From: Paenibacillus sp. BIHB 4019
GTDB taxonomy: Bacteria > Bacillota > Bacilli > Paenibacillales > Paenibacillaceae
NCBI RefSeq assembly: GCF_002741035.1
Contig: NZ_CP016808.1
Location: 744,001 to 808,000 of the forward strand
Direction of reading: 5' to 3'
Length of the DNA stretch: 64,000 nucleotides
Both the position numbers and the translations under genes were made by a program. Below, piece by piece: positions 32,761-42,271 of this stretch (the stretch's first letter is position 1; the number at the start of each line of letters is the position of its first letter). The notes beneath the pieces are model-generated. The model worked only from the letters and a program-made list of their open reading frames with translations. It was not told the DNA's origin and did no database searches.

Positions 32761-33705
32761 TTACCCTTTTACCCCGCCTACCATCATGCCTTTGACAAAA
32801 TATTTTTGCAGGAAAGGATACACCATAATAATCGGCACCGAGGCAACAATCGTCATCGTAGCACGAACGGCCATAGGCGTAACCATATTTTGCTGTGCTC
32901 CGCTGGCTCCTTGAATCATCCCATCCATGCTCGATGTTCCGGTGGTCGTATTGGAGTTTTGCAGAATTTTCTGCAGTTCATATTGCAAGGTGCTCAAATT
33001 GCTGTCTGATGAATTATATAGAAAGACGTCGAACCACGAATTCCATTGGTATACCCCGGAAAATAAAGCTACCGTTGCAAGCACGGGCACCGTTAACGGC
33101 AAAATAATGCTGAAAAAGGTTCTGTAATCTCCTGCACCGTCCATTTTTCCCGACTCAAGGATGCTTTCCGGAAGATTCTCAATAAAGGAACGAATGATGA
33201 TCAGGTTGAATACGCCAATGATTCCCGGAAGAATGTATACCCAGAAGCTTCCAACCAGCCCCATATCTCTCATTAGGAGATAATTTGGAATTAGGCCGCC
33301 GTTAAAATACATAGTCATAATAAAGGCCACCGTAATGAATTTGCGGAGCACATATTCCTGTCTGCTGAGCGTAAAAGCCAGCATGGCCGAGCAGAAGACG
33401 GTTACGACAGTTCCTATGACCGTTCGCAGGACTGATATGAGAGTCGCATGAAAAATGGTCGCCTCTCTAAAAATATAGCTATAGTTAGCGATTGTCCACT
33501 CTCGAGGCAGCAGATAGATTCCGCCTTTTATTGAATCCTGTGCACTGTTGAGAGAAACCGCAAGTACGTTCAAAAATGGATAAAGAGTAATGATCATCAA
33601 AAAAATCATGAAGCTGTAGTTGCAAATGACAAACAAGCGGTCACCGGTGGAAGAGCTCACTCGATGCTTAATCCGTTTATTCTTTTTGACAGCTACGTTT
33701 TCCAT
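32761..33705 (-). CDS. Carbohydrate ABC transporter permease, LplC-like
   Basis: 314 residues, six membrane helices, with the EAA loop SGKMDGAGDYRTFFSIILPLTVP that docks the ATPase. The C-terminus (PFLQKYFVKGMMVGGVKG) is typical of LplC/YtcP permeases. AGGAGGAG precedes ATG. It is the last gene of the transporter cassette; the ATPase is not encoded here, as usual for this family, which shares a common MsmX-type ATPase. Confidence 0.9.
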   Translation of the reverse strand: MENVAVKKNKRIKHRVSSSTGDRLFVICNYSFMIFLMIITLYPFLNVLAVSLNSAQDSIKGGIYLLPREWTIANYSYIFREATIFHATLISVLRTVIGTVVTVFCSAMLAFTLSRQEYVLRKFITVAFIMTMYFNGGLIPNYLLMRDMGLVGSFWVYILPGIIGVFNLIIIRSFIENLPESILESGKMDGAGDYRTFFSIILPLTVPVLATVALFSGVYQWNSWFDVFLYNSSDSNLSTLQYELQKILQNSNTTTGTSSMDGMIQGASGAQQNMVTPMAVRATMTIVASVPIIMVYPFLQKYFVKGMMVGGVKG

Positions 33706-33721
33706 TCGTGCTCCTCCTTTT

Positions 33722-34696
33722 CTAATACAGCCTGGCTTCGCCCATGCGTTTCGCGGCGTTATTCGCTATAAACAATAGGATGAAGCTGACCACGGTCTTG
33801 AACATGCCTGCTGCAATAGAAAGAGAGAAATTGCTCTGCGCAATCCCGTATTTCAGCACGAATATATCTATGTTCTCGGAATAATCAACATTCATGCCGT
33901 TGCCCAGCAAATATTGTGGTTCGAATCCCGACTCCAGCAAATAACCGATATTCATAATTAGCAGTATAATTACAACAGATTTAATACCAGGCAATGTAAT
34001 ATAGATCATTTTCTTAAAACGGTTCGCCCCGTCAATCTCTGCAGCTTCATATTGCGTAGGATCAATCGTCGTCATTGCCGCCAGATACACAATGGTATTC
34101 CATCCAATGTCTTTCCAGATAGAGCTTGCTCCGAATATGGTCCAGAAATACTCTGGAATGCCTAAGAACAAAATTTCATTGCCGCGATCAATAAATCCTA
34201 ACCCGACTAACAATTGGTTGATCGTTCCGTCCGGCGACAAGGTCGTTTGGATAATGCTCGCTGCGACCACCCAGGATATAAAGTGTGGCAAATAACTCAC
34301 GGTCTGAACGACGCGTTTAAAGGCGATATTGCGTATTTCATTTAGCAGCAAAGCAAGTGTAATCGCTGTAACGAAGCCAAAAATCAAATTAATCGAGCTC
34401 ATAGCCAGCGTATTGCGGAGAACTCTGAGAAATCGGTCATCCCCGAACAAAAATTTAAAATGCTCAAACCCAATCCACGCTTGATCCATAAATTTCTTAG
34501 CCGGCTTATAATCCTGGAAAGCGATGGTCCAGCCCCATAGCGGTAAATATTTAAATATAATCAGCCATATTAAAAAGGGAACAGACATTATGGCGAGGGC
34601 ACGCTGTTGAAACAGCTTTTTAAAGAAAAGCCTGATTCGGTTCTCGTATTTATTTCCCTTGGACTGGGAAATGGCCAATACCGTATTTTTGTCCAC
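33722..34696 (-). CDS. Carbohydrate ABC transporter permease, LplB-like
   Basis: 324 residues from GTG 34696 (AAGGAGAG before it; the frame is open further upstream). Six membrane segments and the EAA loop AAEIDGANRFKKMIYITLPGI. It pairs with the LplC-like permease 16 nt downstream. The C-terminal ANNAAKRMGEARLY is typical of the family. Substrates of related systems are oligosaccharides or uronate-containing sugars; this one is not determinable. Confidence 0.9.
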   Translation of the reverse strand: MDKNTVLAISQSKGNKYENRIRLFFKKLFQQRALAIMSVPFLIWLIIFKYLPLWGWTIAFQDYKPAKKFMDQAWIGFEHFKFLFGDDRFLRVLRNTLAMSSINLIFGFVTAITLALLLNEIRNIAFKRVVQTVSYLPHFISWVVAASIIQTTLSPDGTINQLLVGLGFIDRGNEILFLGIPEYFWTIFGASSIWKDIGWNTIVYLAAMTTIDPTQYEAAEIDGANRFKKMIYITLPGIKSVVIILLIMNIGYLLESGFEPQYLLGNGMNVDYSENIDIFVLKYGIAQSNFSLSIAAGMFKTVVSFILLFIANNAAKRMGEARLY

Positions 34697-34740
34697 CTGT
34701 ATTCTCTCCTTCCAAAACCACACGGGTAAAGCAAACATTC

Positions 34741-34778
34741 AGAAAGGCCAGCCTCAACCGATGCAGTCTGGCCTTTCT
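34741..34778 (-). terminator. Intercistronic hairpin between binding-protein and permease genes
   Basis: Perfect 11-bp arms AGAAAGGCCAG and CTGGCCTTTCT. There is no long T-run, so it probably acts as a partial terminator or mRNA stabiliser that raises binding-protein over permease expression. Confidence 0.65.
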
Positions 34779-34789
34779 CATAAACGGGA

Positions 34790-36493
34790 TTATTGGTTCG
34801 CCATCGCAACCTTCTGCTTCACTTGCTCCGTTGTCCATTTCTCATAACCCGCAGTGTCCAGCTTGCCGAATTCCTTCATATACTCCTCCCATACAGCATC
34901 AAATTTATCCGGAGTTGCCATTACCATTTTCGGGAAGTATTTCTTCGTCATTTCATCCTTGCTTGCTTCCCATAGCTGTTCCGGCGAGTTTTGCTCCTTC
35001 GCAAATCCCCAGGCAGGGAAGTAAGGACGGCTGATCGGCTCAGCGTACAACTGGCTATAGGTTTGCACCCCATATTTCTCCAGAATGAGTTTATCCTTCT
35101 CCGTCAGTGTCATTTGGAAAACCTCTGGCTGGCTGGCAACATTTCGCGCATTTCCGTTAGCCAGTGTAGAGGTAGCATTATACATAGGCCAGTTCCAGCT
35201 GTAATATTTGAAGCCAAAGCTCTCTCTGAACGTCTCATCAATTTTGTCAATTTGCTCTTGAGTACGATAGTAGCGGCCTTCTTCATTTACTTCATAGGTA
35301 TCGCCCTTGATTCCCCATGACAACAGCGTCTGATTCTCTTCTGTCAGCATATTGTCAAAGTACTGGATGATTCGGACCGGGTCCTTGGCGCTGACCGTAA
35401 TCCCGATTCCGCGGTTGGTTACTAGACCGCCCGGAGGGTCCAGATAAGCATCCGGGGTATTTTCATCAAAGGTAATGGGCAGCGGGAAGTAATTATATCC
35501 GTCCAGGGAAGGATCTTTTCTTGCCGCATCCTTCAGGACATTAAGCGCATTATCTACCTGCCAGCGGTAATCGAAAAAGCCGAGTACCTTATGGGAAGTT
35601 AGTTTGGCGATATACTGGTCGTAGTTATCTACAAAGGACGCTTTGTCAAAAAGCCCATTTGCATTCAGTTTATTTAATTCTTTCAACCACTTCTTGGTAG
35701 CGTCAGAACCTGCATACGTTTTTGCTTCCCAAGTGTTGGTATCTACAATAACATTGCCGTCATTCGGGTAACCCATAAGGTGCATAGGCGGATTGGAGGT
35801 AGCAAAAAAACGCCAGTCATGTGTAAGTGACACTAATCCTGTCAAATTTTCATCCTTATGCTTATCTCGGTAATTCGTAATTAGCTCGACGTACTGATCC
35901 AAAGTTTTGATCTTGGGATATCCGGCTTCCTCCAGCACACGACGCTGCACCCAGAAGGCTGCTCCTGCTTCCGGTTCGGGAATAAAATCGTTCACTTGCG
36001 CAGCAATAGGGAGGAAATAGATTTTTCCATCTTTCGCTTTCATTTGATTCAGCGATTTTCCATAAACCCGCTTGATATTTGGACCGTATTGCTCAATGAG
36101 ATCATCGAGCGGTATAAAAGCGCCTGCATTCAGCACTTCTTCTATTGCTGCATCCGGGATTAGCACATCAGGGTAATCGTTAGCGGCAATCATCGTTCCA
36201 ATCTTTGTATTTAAGTCGCCGACTACAAACTCCAGTTTGAAATTCACGCCGGTTTGATCCTCAAGGAGCTTGCCGATTGTAGTTTGATTGGTATTGCCAT
36301 CCTTCGAACCGGCTACCCCGTTGAAAATTTTAAAGGTTACTTTATCCTGCTTGGCTCCTGTAGTTGCACTGCCACTCTGCTCCGCCGATCCCGTATTTTC
36401 CTTCGTATTATTGTTGCCAGAGCAAGCTGTAATCACAGATAATGATAATACTGCTGTTAAACAGAGAAGCCAAACTCTATTGATTTTGCTCAT
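34790..36493 (-). CDS. Extracellular solute-binding lipoprotein, LplA-like
   Basis: 567 residues. Signal peptide with lipobox VITACSG, then an Asn/Ser/Thr linker and the large family 1 binding fold (FKIFNGVAGSKDGN, NDYPDVLIPDAAIEEVLNAGAFIPLDDLIEQY). The length matches LipO/LplA proteins that feed LplBC permeases. RBS GGGGGAG before ATG. A near-consensus cre site lies about 50 nt upstream and the YesMN pair precedes it, predicting both catabolite control and signal-dependent induction. Confidence 0.92.
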   Translation of the reverse strand: MSKINRVWLLCLTAVLSLSVITACSGNNNTKENTGSAEQSGSATTGAKQDKVTFKIFNGVAGSKDGNTNQTTIGKLLEDQTGVNFKLEFVVGDLNTKIGTMIAANDYPDVLIPDAAIEEVLNAGAFIPLDDLIEQYGPNIKRVYGKSLNQMKAKDGKIYFLPIAAQVNDFIPEPEAGAAFWVQRRVLEEAGYPKIKTLDQYVELITNYRDKHKDENLTGLVSLTHDWRFFATSNPPMHLMGYPNDGNVIVDTNTWEAKTYAGSDATKKWLKELNKLNANGLFDKASFVDNYDQYIAKLTSHKVLGFFDYRWQVDNALNVLKDAARKDPSLDGYNYFPLPITFDENTPDAYLDPPGGLVTNRGIGITVSAKDPVRIIQYFDNMLTEENQTLLSWGIKGDTYEVNEEGRYYRTQEQIDKIDETFRESFGFKYYSWNWPMYNATSTLANGNARNVASQPEVFQMTLTEKDKLILEKYGVQTYSQLYAEPISRPYFPAWGFAKEQNSPEQLWEASKDEMTKKYFPKMVMATPDKFDAVWEEYMKEFGKLDTAGYEKWTTEQVKQKVAMANQ

Positions 36494-36540
36494 TGCTTTT
36501 ACTCCCCCTTTTATATGAATGGTGTGTTACTCCCTTAGTA

Positions 36541-36554
36541 TAAAAGCGTTTTCA
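36541..36554 (-). promoter_or_regulatory. cre-like site (CcpA) in the transporter promoter
   Basis: Minus strand TGAAAACGCTTTTA matches the cre consensus (TGWAARCGYTWNCW) at 13 of 14 positions and overlaps a TATACT -10 (36542-36537). Position inside the promoter predicts glucose repression. Confidence 0.6.
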
Positions 36555-36595
36555 TTTCATCGTTACCCTTTAAATTATGGTTTATTCTTTGAAAA

Positions 36596-38338
36596 CTATG
36601 GATTCGATGGAATTTTCAGCACGATTCGTGTTCCTTCACCAGGGCGGCTGTGTACTTCAAATACAATTCGGTCGCCATACAGCATTTTGCCCCTGTAAAT
36701 TACATTCTGTATCCCAATCCGGTCGCCAATAAGTTCTTCCCCCTTAAGGTAGTCATACAGCTTGCTGACCTGCTCCTCGTTCATGCCAATTCCGTTGTCT
36801 TTGACCGAGAAAACGACAAAATCCTCCTCCATTCCAATCCGGATATCAATTCCCCCGCCTTTTTTCAACGGTTCAATTCCATGAATGCTAGCGTTCTCCA
36901 CAAAGGGAAGAAACACCATCTTCGGGATTACACAGGCACGGGCTTCAGGCTCTACCTCGACATGGTATTTCAATTTGTCTTCGAAACGGTATTTCTGTAT
37001 ATCTAAAAAGCACATGATAAAACCCAGTTCCTCCTCCACTGTTACCCATTCCTTATTCCAGGTTAGAGAGCTGCGTAAAATCATCGCCATGCTTTGAATC
37101 ATTTTAGCTGTCTCCTTCTCATGCTTAAGCAGACTTCGCATCCGTATCGTTTCCAGCGCATTGAACAGGAAATGGGGATTAATCTGGCTTTGAAGAGCAT
37201 TTAGCTGCGCCTTCCGCCGTTCCAGCTCAAGCGATTTTTTCTGGATAGCCGTAATATACACATCGTTAATTAATGTCTTAATCTGCATAATCATATTGTT
37301 GAATTCGAGCGTCAGCTGGCCGATTTCATCACGGGCTTCCCCATAATTGATCATCTGGAAATTCTGTGTTTTTACTTTCTTCATATGCTTTAAAATTTCA
37401 ATAATCCGTACGTTAATGGACCTTGTAATGATTAAGATGATTACAGTAGGAACAATCATCATCACGCATCCGGACCAAACAATGAAATAGCGGGACTTCA
37501 GCTCCTCCTTAATAATCTCATGCTCATTAATGGTACCCACGACCTTCCAGCCGCGCAAATAACTGATGCTGCCATATCCCTTCTCAAATTGAATGAGATT
37601 ATCCGATTTCAGGGAGCTGTACAGATGCTCAGCATTATCCTGCCAGTTGATTGCCCGGTTGGTTGTGTATTCTATTCGGTCTCCTGGACCCAGCAGGTAC
37701 ATATCTCCCTTTACATTCAAATTAGAAAAAATCTCCATAATATCAATCGTCTTGAAATCAATTTTAATGAGCTTCTCCTTGGCCATCCGATCCGCAAAAT
37801 AATCCATTCGCCGGAGCAGCGAAAACGATTGAAATTGGCCCTCCGGGTCTTCGATACGAACGAATACAGGCTGGGATGACGCATCCTTCAGCCAAAGCTT
37901 ATACCATGCTTCTTCACGAACCTCGTCGGATAATATGCCGATATTTCCTGAATTCAAAAGCGTGGGATTGTCTACATATATTGTTTTGTTCTGCAGAGAA
38001 GAAGAAAACGGGGAGTAATTGTTCAGAATCGATCTTAGATAGAGATCATAGGCCTCTACATAGTCTTCCGTATGCGTAAAATTCATGTTTAACACTTCAT
38101 TGGTTTTGTAATCCGCATAAAAAAAGGAGGATAATCCTACACCTTGATCAACCATTAACTGGAACTCATTTTTAATTTGCTCCACGGCACGGTCAATATC
38201 ATTGATTCTTTGTTCTTTTACATTCTCGGTAATAATATTATAAAAAATCGCATTCGTCAGAATGATTGGAGCAATGACACCAAGGAAATATACCAAAAAC
38301 ATTTTGTTTCTCAGCCGGATATTATTCAGAAAATACAT
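36596..38338 (-). CDS. Sensor histidine kinase, YesM-like
   Basis: 580 residues: membrane helix near 13-33, a large extracellular sensor (about 35-280), second helix (IVWSGCVMMIVPTVIILII), HAMP, then the His_kinase domain with QINPHFLFNALETIRM and an ATPase domain with MVFLPFVENASIHGI and DNGIGM. It should sense an extracellular carbohydrate and phosphorylate the AraC-type regulator encoded just upstream. A 24-nt gap separates the two genes. The layout YesN-YesM-binding protein-permeases is typical of Paenibacillus. Confidence 0.92.
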   Translation of the reverse strand: MYFLNNIRLRNKMFLVYFLGVIAPIILTNAIFYNIITENVKEQRINDIDRAVEQIKNEFQLMVDQGVGLSSFFYADYKTNEVLNMNFTHTEDYVEAYDLYLRSILNNYSPFSSSLQNKTIYVDNPTLLNSGNIGILSDEVREEAWYKLWLKDASSQPVFVRIEDPEGQFQSFSLLRRMDYFADRMAKEKLIKIDFKTIDIMEIFSNLNVKGDMYLLGPGDRIEYTTNRAINWQDNAEHLYSSLKSDNLIQFEKGYGSISYLRGWKVVGTINEHEIIKEELKSRYFIVWSGCVMMIVPTVIILIITRSINVRIIEILKHMKKVKTQNFQMINYGEARDEIGQLTLEFNNMIMQIKTLINDVYITAIQKKSLELERRKAQLNALQSQINPHFLFNALETIRMRSLLKHEKETAKMIQSMAMILRSSLTWNKEWVTVEEELGFIMCFLDIQKYRFEDKLKYHVEVEPEARACVIPKMVFLPFVENASIHGIEPLKKGGGIDIRIGMEEDFVVFSVKDNGIGMNEEQVSKLYDYLKGEELIGDRIGIQNVIYRGKMLYGDRIVFEVHSRPGEGTRIVLKIPSNP

Positions 38339-38362
38339 AGCTTCCCCTTCTCCCTCCTCGCT

Positions 38363-39928
38363 TTAGCGCTTGCCGATCCGGCTTCTATATTCCGTAGGGG
38401 TCATCTGTCCCAGCTTTTCAAATTGGGTCACGAAATAATCCGCATTTTTGAAGCCCACCTGCTCGGCAATTTCATAGATCCGCAAGTCGGTCTGTCTTAG
38501 AAGCTTCTTGGCTTCCGTAATACGCAGCTGGAGCAAGTAGTCGTTGAAATACATCCCATAGTTTTTTTTGAATAGTTGTCCGAGATAAGCAGAACTCATG
38601 TAAAACTGATTAGCTATACTTTTCAGATTAAGATTTTCATGAAAATTTTTATCTACATAACACTTAATTTTATAAAGCCCGCTGCTTCCGCAGCTTTGAT
38701 AAAGACTCTGAATCAATCTGGCAGCCTCCAGCGCAAAGGTTTCAAATAAGGCCCGGAGCTCGCTAAATGTAATGTTATGATCCTGCCAGTTCATGATAGG
38801 CATAAGACTTGCCAGCTGCTTTTCATCTCCTTCCATACTTCTAACCGTATTCAGCACACTGTGGACACATTGAATCGTGGCCGCTTTTATAGCTTCCTGC
38901 GATACCGCCTTCTCTGCAAACTCCGCAAACATCCGGTCGATAACCAAAACAAGCTTTTGCTCGTTGTTCTCTTCAATGGCTTCAATGATTGTACGGTACA
39001 CCTCGTCCTTGACATGGACATAACGGAGATCCTTCTCGGCAATATCGGAATGCAGCAGGATTGGCTGGGTGTGCCTAAAGTATTTATATTGCACGGTCTC
39101 CTTAGCACTGATGTAAGAATGCTTCAATAGCATGAAGGAGCTTACCGTTCTGCCCACATAGGCTTGTATGTCTAAGGAGAACAAATTGCTGAGCTGAAGC
39201 AGGCAATCTGCCATGAAGCTTCGTGCATCACCATTATGCCCCCTTAAATAGAGATCGGGTATAATAAATCCGAATGCGCGCCGATGCTCGTGCACAATCG
39301 GGGTTTCCGAACAAAGCTGCTGAACCGATTGCTGGATTGCATTTTTGAATTCTGCCTTAGGAGGCATAAGCCTGTTTCCCCACGGAAACACATTATTAAT
39401 TTCCAGCAATACGTACATAAACTCCTTCGCTCCCATTCCAGTCCAATGCTTTTCCCAGACCTCAAGTGCCTCGTCCTTCACTTCACCGCGAATGAGCGTC
39501 TCAATCAGCTTCTCTTCCTCGTGAATAATAAGCCTCTCTTTTAACTGTTTCTGTGCAGAAAACTTGTCGCGATATTTGTGAAGCGCTTTCACGATTTCGT
39601 TCTCATTAATAGGCTTAAGCACATAATCCAGCACATCGTACCGAACCGCCTGCTGGGCGTAACGGAAGTCATTATAGCCGCTAATAATAATAAATTCGGT
39701 TTCAAGCTTCGCCTCCCTTACCGCTTGAATTAGCCCGATTCCGTCTAAAATTGGCATACGGATATCCGTAATGACAAGATGCGGCTGCTGCTTGCAGATT
39801 AGCTCCAGAGCGTCTTCTCCGTTGTCTGCCTCACCTATCACCTCAAAACCGCTGCTTGCCCAATCCACCATTTCAATCAAGCCCTTGCGGACAAATAATT
39901 CATCGTCGACAATAATGATTCCGTACAT
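38363..39928 (-). CDS. Response regulator with AraC DNA-binding domain, YesN-like
   Basis: 521 residues: receiver domain 1-120 (VDDELFVRKGL, Asp in LVITDIRMPILDGIGL, VLKPI), a long middle region, and a C-terminal AraC HTH (LKSIANQFYMSSAYLGQLFKKNYGMYFNDYL, IAEQVGFKNADYFVTQFEKLGQMTPTEYR). It probably activates the adjacent sugar transporter. RBS GGGAGTGAG before ATG. First gene of the cassette. Confidence 0.92.
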   Translation of the reverse strand: MYGIIIVDDELFVRKGLIEMVDWASSGFEVIGEADNGEDALELICKQQPHLVITDIRMPILDGIGLIQAVREAKLETEFIIISGYNDFRYAQQAVRYDVLDYVLKPINENEIVKALHKYRDKFSAQKQLKERLIIHEEEKLIETLIRGEVKDEALEVWEKHWTGMGAKEFMYVLLEINNVFPWGNRLMPPKAEFKNAIQQSVQQLCSETPIVHEHRRAFGFIIPDLYLRGHNGDARSFMADCLLQLSNLFSLDIQAYVGRTVSSFMLLKHSYISAKETVQYKYFRHTQPILLHSDIAEKDLRYVHVKDEVYRTIIEAIEENNEQKLVLVIDRMFAEFAEKAVSQEAIKAATIQCVHSVLNTVRSMEGDEKQLASLMPIMNWQDHNITFSELRALFETFALEAARLIQSLYQSCGSSGLYKIKCYVDKNFHENLNLKSIANQFYMSSAYLGQLFKKNYGMYFNDYLLQLRITEAKKLLRQTDLRIYEIAEQVGFKNADYFVTQFEKLGQMTPTEYRSRIGKR

Positions 39929-40262
39929 CGTAATCTCACTCCCTTGCTAAAGCTCATTCCAATTAGATACTAACTATAAAATATAATTTCCAAAAAGAAT
40001 ACCGTGAGTTTTCCATCGACTACTTGCTCAAAATCTTCTTCTATAGATCGGAACATTTTCATATATGTACAGAATAAGCAGATCATAAAGCAAGACTGGG
40101 GTTGATTATATCAGAGCGTACTAGGAGCATATAGACTTTACATAAGAAAAGCAAAGGGTTATCTTTGCTTCCCTTTGCTTCAAAAATCGCGGCTTGCCAG
40201 GCGCTATACACTTGCGAACTTCGGCCTGATACTGCCTAATATATGGTAGCCATTTTCCGATT
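39929..40262. terminator. Gene-free gap with one terminator-like hairpin
   Basis: The only structure I see is at 40149-40180: AAGCAAAGGG and CCCTTTGCTT arms, followed on the minus strand by TTTTCTTAT, suited to end the FGE-like transcript. The part next to 39929 should hold the promoter of the YesN gene; I could not pick convincing hexamers. Confidence 0.5.
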
Positions 40263-41162
40263 TTATTGGGCCCGGCTCACACGAAAACCTTGATCCGGGC
40301 CAATCCCATTCGCCTCAAACTTTCCCCGATAAGATAACTCGTTGTTTCTGACGTCGCCGATCCAACCGCCGCCCTTTACAACCCGGAAAGAACCGCTCTC
40401 GTTATCCAAGTCCCCATCCCCGTACCAGTTCCAGCACCACTCCCTTACATTACCTGACATATCGTAAAGACCTAGCTCATTGGGTTTTTGGGCACCGACA
40501 GATTTTGTTTTATTTTTGTTGCTTTCTATAATCGTCCAGTTCCATTCTCCTGATAAGTATTTGTCTCCGGCATTTTTCCAATACCAAGCTACTTCATCTA
40601 CATTATTGCTCCCGCTGTAGGTGTAGCTGTGGCTCACCTGGCCTCCACCTGCGGCGTATTCCCACTCCGCTTCCGTCGGCAATCGGTAACCACTCGCTCC
40701 CTCATTGATCGTTACTGTCCATTTTAGATTATCGTGATCACTCTTATTACTCGGATCTTTTTTATTTTTGTCAATCTCGTAATACGGTTTCAGGCCCTCT
40801 TTAATACTTCGTTTATTGCAGTATTCAACAACATCATACCAGCTCACCATTTCTACCGGTAAATGGTCTCCCTTGAAGCCGGAGGGGTTGCTTCCCATAA
40901 CCTCAACCCACTCTTGTTGAGTTACCTCATATTTGTCGATATAAAAGCTCGGTATGGTTACACCTTTTCCATAAAAGTTGGACTTTGTATTCACAAAATT
41001 TCCGCCTTCTACAAATACAAGGCTATCATTGTTTTTATTGTTTTCGGTCTTCTCGGGCTTCTCGGGCTTCTCGGTCTTCTCGGTCTTTTCAGGCATTTCT
41101 TGCGAGCAAGCAATGACTACCAATAATATTGCTGGCAAAAGGAAAATAAATCGTTTTCTCAT
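40263..41162 (-). CDS. FGE-sulfatase (SUMF1-like) domain lipoprotein
   Basis: 299 residues from ATG 41162 (AAAGGAG before it). Lipobox VVIACS, then a Glu-Lys-Pro/Thr repeat linker (residues about 25-39), then the complete FGE-like fold: FYIDKYEVTQQEWVEVMG, PVEMVSWYDVVEYCN, GYRLPTEAEWEYAA, ELGLYDMSGNVREWCWNW and the terminal GFRVSRAQ. No cysteine is present in the last 60 residues, where true formylglycine-generating enzymes have their catalytic pair, so it is probably not an oxidase. Similar domains bind ligands or lack known activity. It stands alone, upstream of nothing obvious. Confidence 0.8.
   Translation of the reverse strand: MRKRFIFLLPAILLVVIACSQEMPEKTEKTEKPEKPEKTENNKNNDSLVFVEGGNFVNTKSNFYGKGVTIPSFYIDKYEVTQQEWVEVMGSNPSGFKGDHLPVEMVSWYDVVEYCNKRSIKEGLKPYYEIDKNKKDPSNKSDHDNLKWTVTINEGASGYRLPTEAEWEYAAGGGQVSHSYTYSGSNNVDEVAWYWKNAGDKYLSGEWNWTIIESNKNKTKSVGAQKPNELGLYDMSGNVREWCWNWYGDGDLDNESGSFRVVKGGGWIGDVRNNELSYRGKFEANGIGPDQGFRVSRAQ
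41045..41089 (-). repeat. 9-bp coding repeat in the lipoprotein linker
   Basis: Five 9-nt units, CGG(T/G)CTTCT-type on the plus strand, encode the EKT/EKP tripeptides of the linker. The unit length equals that of the minisatellite at 2982-3116. Confidence 0.8.
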
Positions 41163-41288
41163 TACTATTTCTCCTTTTAACGAATAGGAAAAGGATACAA
41201 GCAAAAATCTTTTGTTGAAATAGATAAGGCCGCCAGCTGTGAGACCGGCAGGCCTTAGCAAGCAATATTTAAAATGAAATGATGCCTT

Positions 41289-41930
41289 TTACCACACCGT
41301 TACATTAGAGCTGCCGCTGCTTTGATACCCCTCTGTCGCAAATACCTGGTACGTCCAGCTGCTCCCTAGATTCATTCCTTTACTCTGCCATGCATTAACG
41401 TGGTTGCTGAACGTGATTGCGGAGTTGACCCCAGTTGCTCTCTTCGACTGGCGGACACTCCAATACTGAGGGAAGGTCTGTGTCCCGTCGATGGATGGCG
41501 CGTTGTAACGCATAGTCGTATAAATGTCATATGTGCCTCCGTCGCTGGACACGGTTCCTTTATACGTTCCGGTAGGACGATACGTGCCCCAACTGTCAAC
41601 GACGTAATATTCAATTAGCGAGTTTCTTGTCCACCCGTAAAGAGTCAAATATCCATTGCCAGACGGCGCCCAGACGCCGGCATTATAGTTAACTATCCGG
41701 TTTGGCGATCCGTTAAGCCAGCCTTTGCCAACAACGAAATTCCCGACATTTGACCATGTAACACTATAATTGCCGCCGGATCCATTGACAGCATTTACTG
41801 TTCCGCCGCCATCGGTCCAATTTTGCCAATAGTCAGTCGCTGCACTTGAGGTTGCCGAAAACAAGCCCAAGCTCATAGAGGCTGCAAGGCATACCGTCAA
41901 AATTTTCTTATTCAGCTTTAATTTGAACAT
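41289..41930 (-). CDS. xynA: Endo-1,4-beta-xylanase, glycoside hydrolase family 11
   Basis: 213 residues from ATG 41930 (GAGGAGG in front). Signal peptide ends near ATSSAA; the mature beta-jelly-roll follows. Catalytic nucleophile Glu107 lies in [13 protein letters not shown] and acid/base Glu200 in [11 protein letters not shown], 93 residues apart, as expected for GH11. Also present: [22 protein letters not shown] and the thumb motif. It should cut internal xylan bonds outside the cell. No binding module is attached. Confidence 0.95.
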   Translation of the reverse strand: MFKLKLNKKILTVCLAASMSLGLFSATSSAATDYWQNWTDGGGTVNAVNGSGGNYSVTWSNVGNFVVGKGWLNGSPNRIVNYNAGVWAPSGNGYLTLYGWTRNSLIEYYVVDSWGTYRPTGTYKGTVSSDGGTYDIYTTMRYNAPSIDGTQTFPQYWSVRQSKRATGVNSAITFSNHVNAWQSKGMNLGSSWTYQVFATEGYQSSGSSNVTVW

Positions 41931-42271
41931 AAGATACCTCCTCATTTTTTATCGTTATTTGCCTATGTGTTAGGGTTTCTTCTTTATGCCGCCCAACACT
42001 TATCCTGTGTCATGTCTCGCCATCATTTTACTATCACCTCCTTCTTGAGGTAAATTATAACAAGTAAGCGCATACATTAATACATTGTAGATTATAGGTT
42101 TTTCCTTCATTTTCTAAGCTTATTTTTTACTGAGCAGGATGAGTCGCCGATTACAGATCTGGCCTACCTGCCCGTGGCCTTGCTTTTCTCGGCCGCCATG
42201 GCTATATGCGTTTTATCAACAAAAAAAGGAGTCGGCACTTTTATGCCCTCCTTTTGCATCGTAAAACTACA
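41931..42271. other. Gene-free stretch upstream of the xylanase
   Basis: Expected to hold the xylanase promoter. I see a short inverted repeat ACCTCC/GAGGT near 42035-42052 and AT-rich sequence, but no convincing operator, cre site or gene. Confidence 0.3.
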
